From positions 97,087 to 161,086 of the forward strand of contig JANQQU010000082.1 of assembly GCA_028284905.1 (NCBI GenBank): a stretch of 64,000 nt of DNA, read 5' to 3'. Within the stretch, counting starts at the first letter, position 1; every line of letters starts with the position of its first letter. Position numbers and translations under genes: made by a program. The notes under the pieces were generated by a model. That model was not told the origin of the DNA, ran no database searches, and saw nothing but the letters and a program-made list of their open reading frames with translations. This DNA is from Calditrichia bacterium. GTDB taxonomy: Bacteria; Calditrichota; Calditrichia; RBG-13-44-9; J075. Below, one piece after another: positions 63,862-64,000 of this stretch.

Positions 63862-64000
63862 TACTCCCTAACTGCGTAAGAATGTCGAATATCCAACATT
63901 CAATCAATAGTGTGCGAAAGTTTTCATTATCTTCGCAAGAATGAATTAAAATTAGACTTCAGCCTCTCAATATTGTCCTGGTGTTCTAAATAATCCAGGC
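63862..64000. other. end of the window, noncoding, with a word repeat
   Basis: The last 139 bases hold no gene start that I can support. GAATATCCAACATTCAATCAAT (63884-63905) repeats words found at 46694-46812. Confidence 0.4.

Overview
The window reads as a piece of chromosome from a free-living bacterium of the Fibrobacterota-Chlorobiota-Bacteroidota side of the tree, most likely Calditrichota or a KSB1-type relative. This placement is inference. It rests on a secreted protein with the C-terminal sorting tail typical of those groups (FQNYPNPFNPET plus a terminal Gly-Thr-Tyr-Phe-Tyr-Lys element), on a Sec-type (clade II) nitrous oxide reductase cluster, and on a propeller-type sensor kinase of the kind common there. 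Coding density is high and both strands are used. I saw no tRNA, rRNA, CRISPR array, prophage or transposase gene.

Layout. 1-346: start of an EF-G-2-like GTPase gene, cut by the window edge. 655-4659: a propeller sensor kinase and its NarL-type response regulator. 4863-8305: ATP-grasp enzyme, HAD phosphatase, a cloverleaf-like repeat element, and a secreted LVIVD/choice-of-anchor protein. 8581-12291: a small unknown protein and a large pentapeptide-repeat membrane protein. 12388-16634: an envelope-stress-like operon of ECF sigma factor, HEAT-repeat anti-sigma factor and two DUF4097 beta-solenoid proteins. 16820-21370: a 1516-residue SF1 helicase-nuclease. 21500-25607: phosphoglucomutase, CinA (with a tandemly duplicated 3' end) and a stand-alone NuoI. 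25816-32085: PhoD-type phosphatase, SecD, SecF, a STAS protein and PurA. 32147-36261: FtsX/MacB-type permease and an RlmD-type rRNA methyltransferase. 36671-45319: a 2882-residue fused glutamate synthase. 45494-52462: MFS transporter, nitrilase-type amidohydrolase, three unknown proteins and a fused 2-oxoacid dehydrogenase E1. 52537-54297: PLP-dependent sulfur amino acid lyase with an Lrp regulator. 54679-61680: Rrf2 regulator and the nos operon (cytochrome c, nosZ, membrane protein, nosL, nosD, nosF, nosY). 62096-63861: an alpha/beta hydrolase and a secreted unknown protein.

The most unusual object is the giant gene at 36671-45319. It joins a GlcD-type FAD domain, four [4Fe-4S] sites, the glutamate synthase central and FMN/[3Fe-4S] domains, a complete class II glutamine amidotransferase and the GXGXG domain in one chain. 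The order differs from GltB, and the amidotransferase nucleophile lies at residue 1931, so the chain should need internal cleavage to work as an N-terminal nucleophile enzyme. No NADPH-binding GltD module is present, so the electron donor may be a hydroxyacid.

The nos operon shows a regulatory logic readable in the sequence. The same TTTAAGAC-type dyad lies upstream of the Rrf2 gene and, with one mismatch, just before the first structural gene.

Intergenic DNA carries several repeat families: a TGTCATTGCGAG/CTCGCAATGACA family (three full copies and one minimal hairpin), a TTCATCCTGAGC inverted repeat, a 148-bp cloverleaf-like element, and many short arrays of repeated words that fold on themselves at gene ends.
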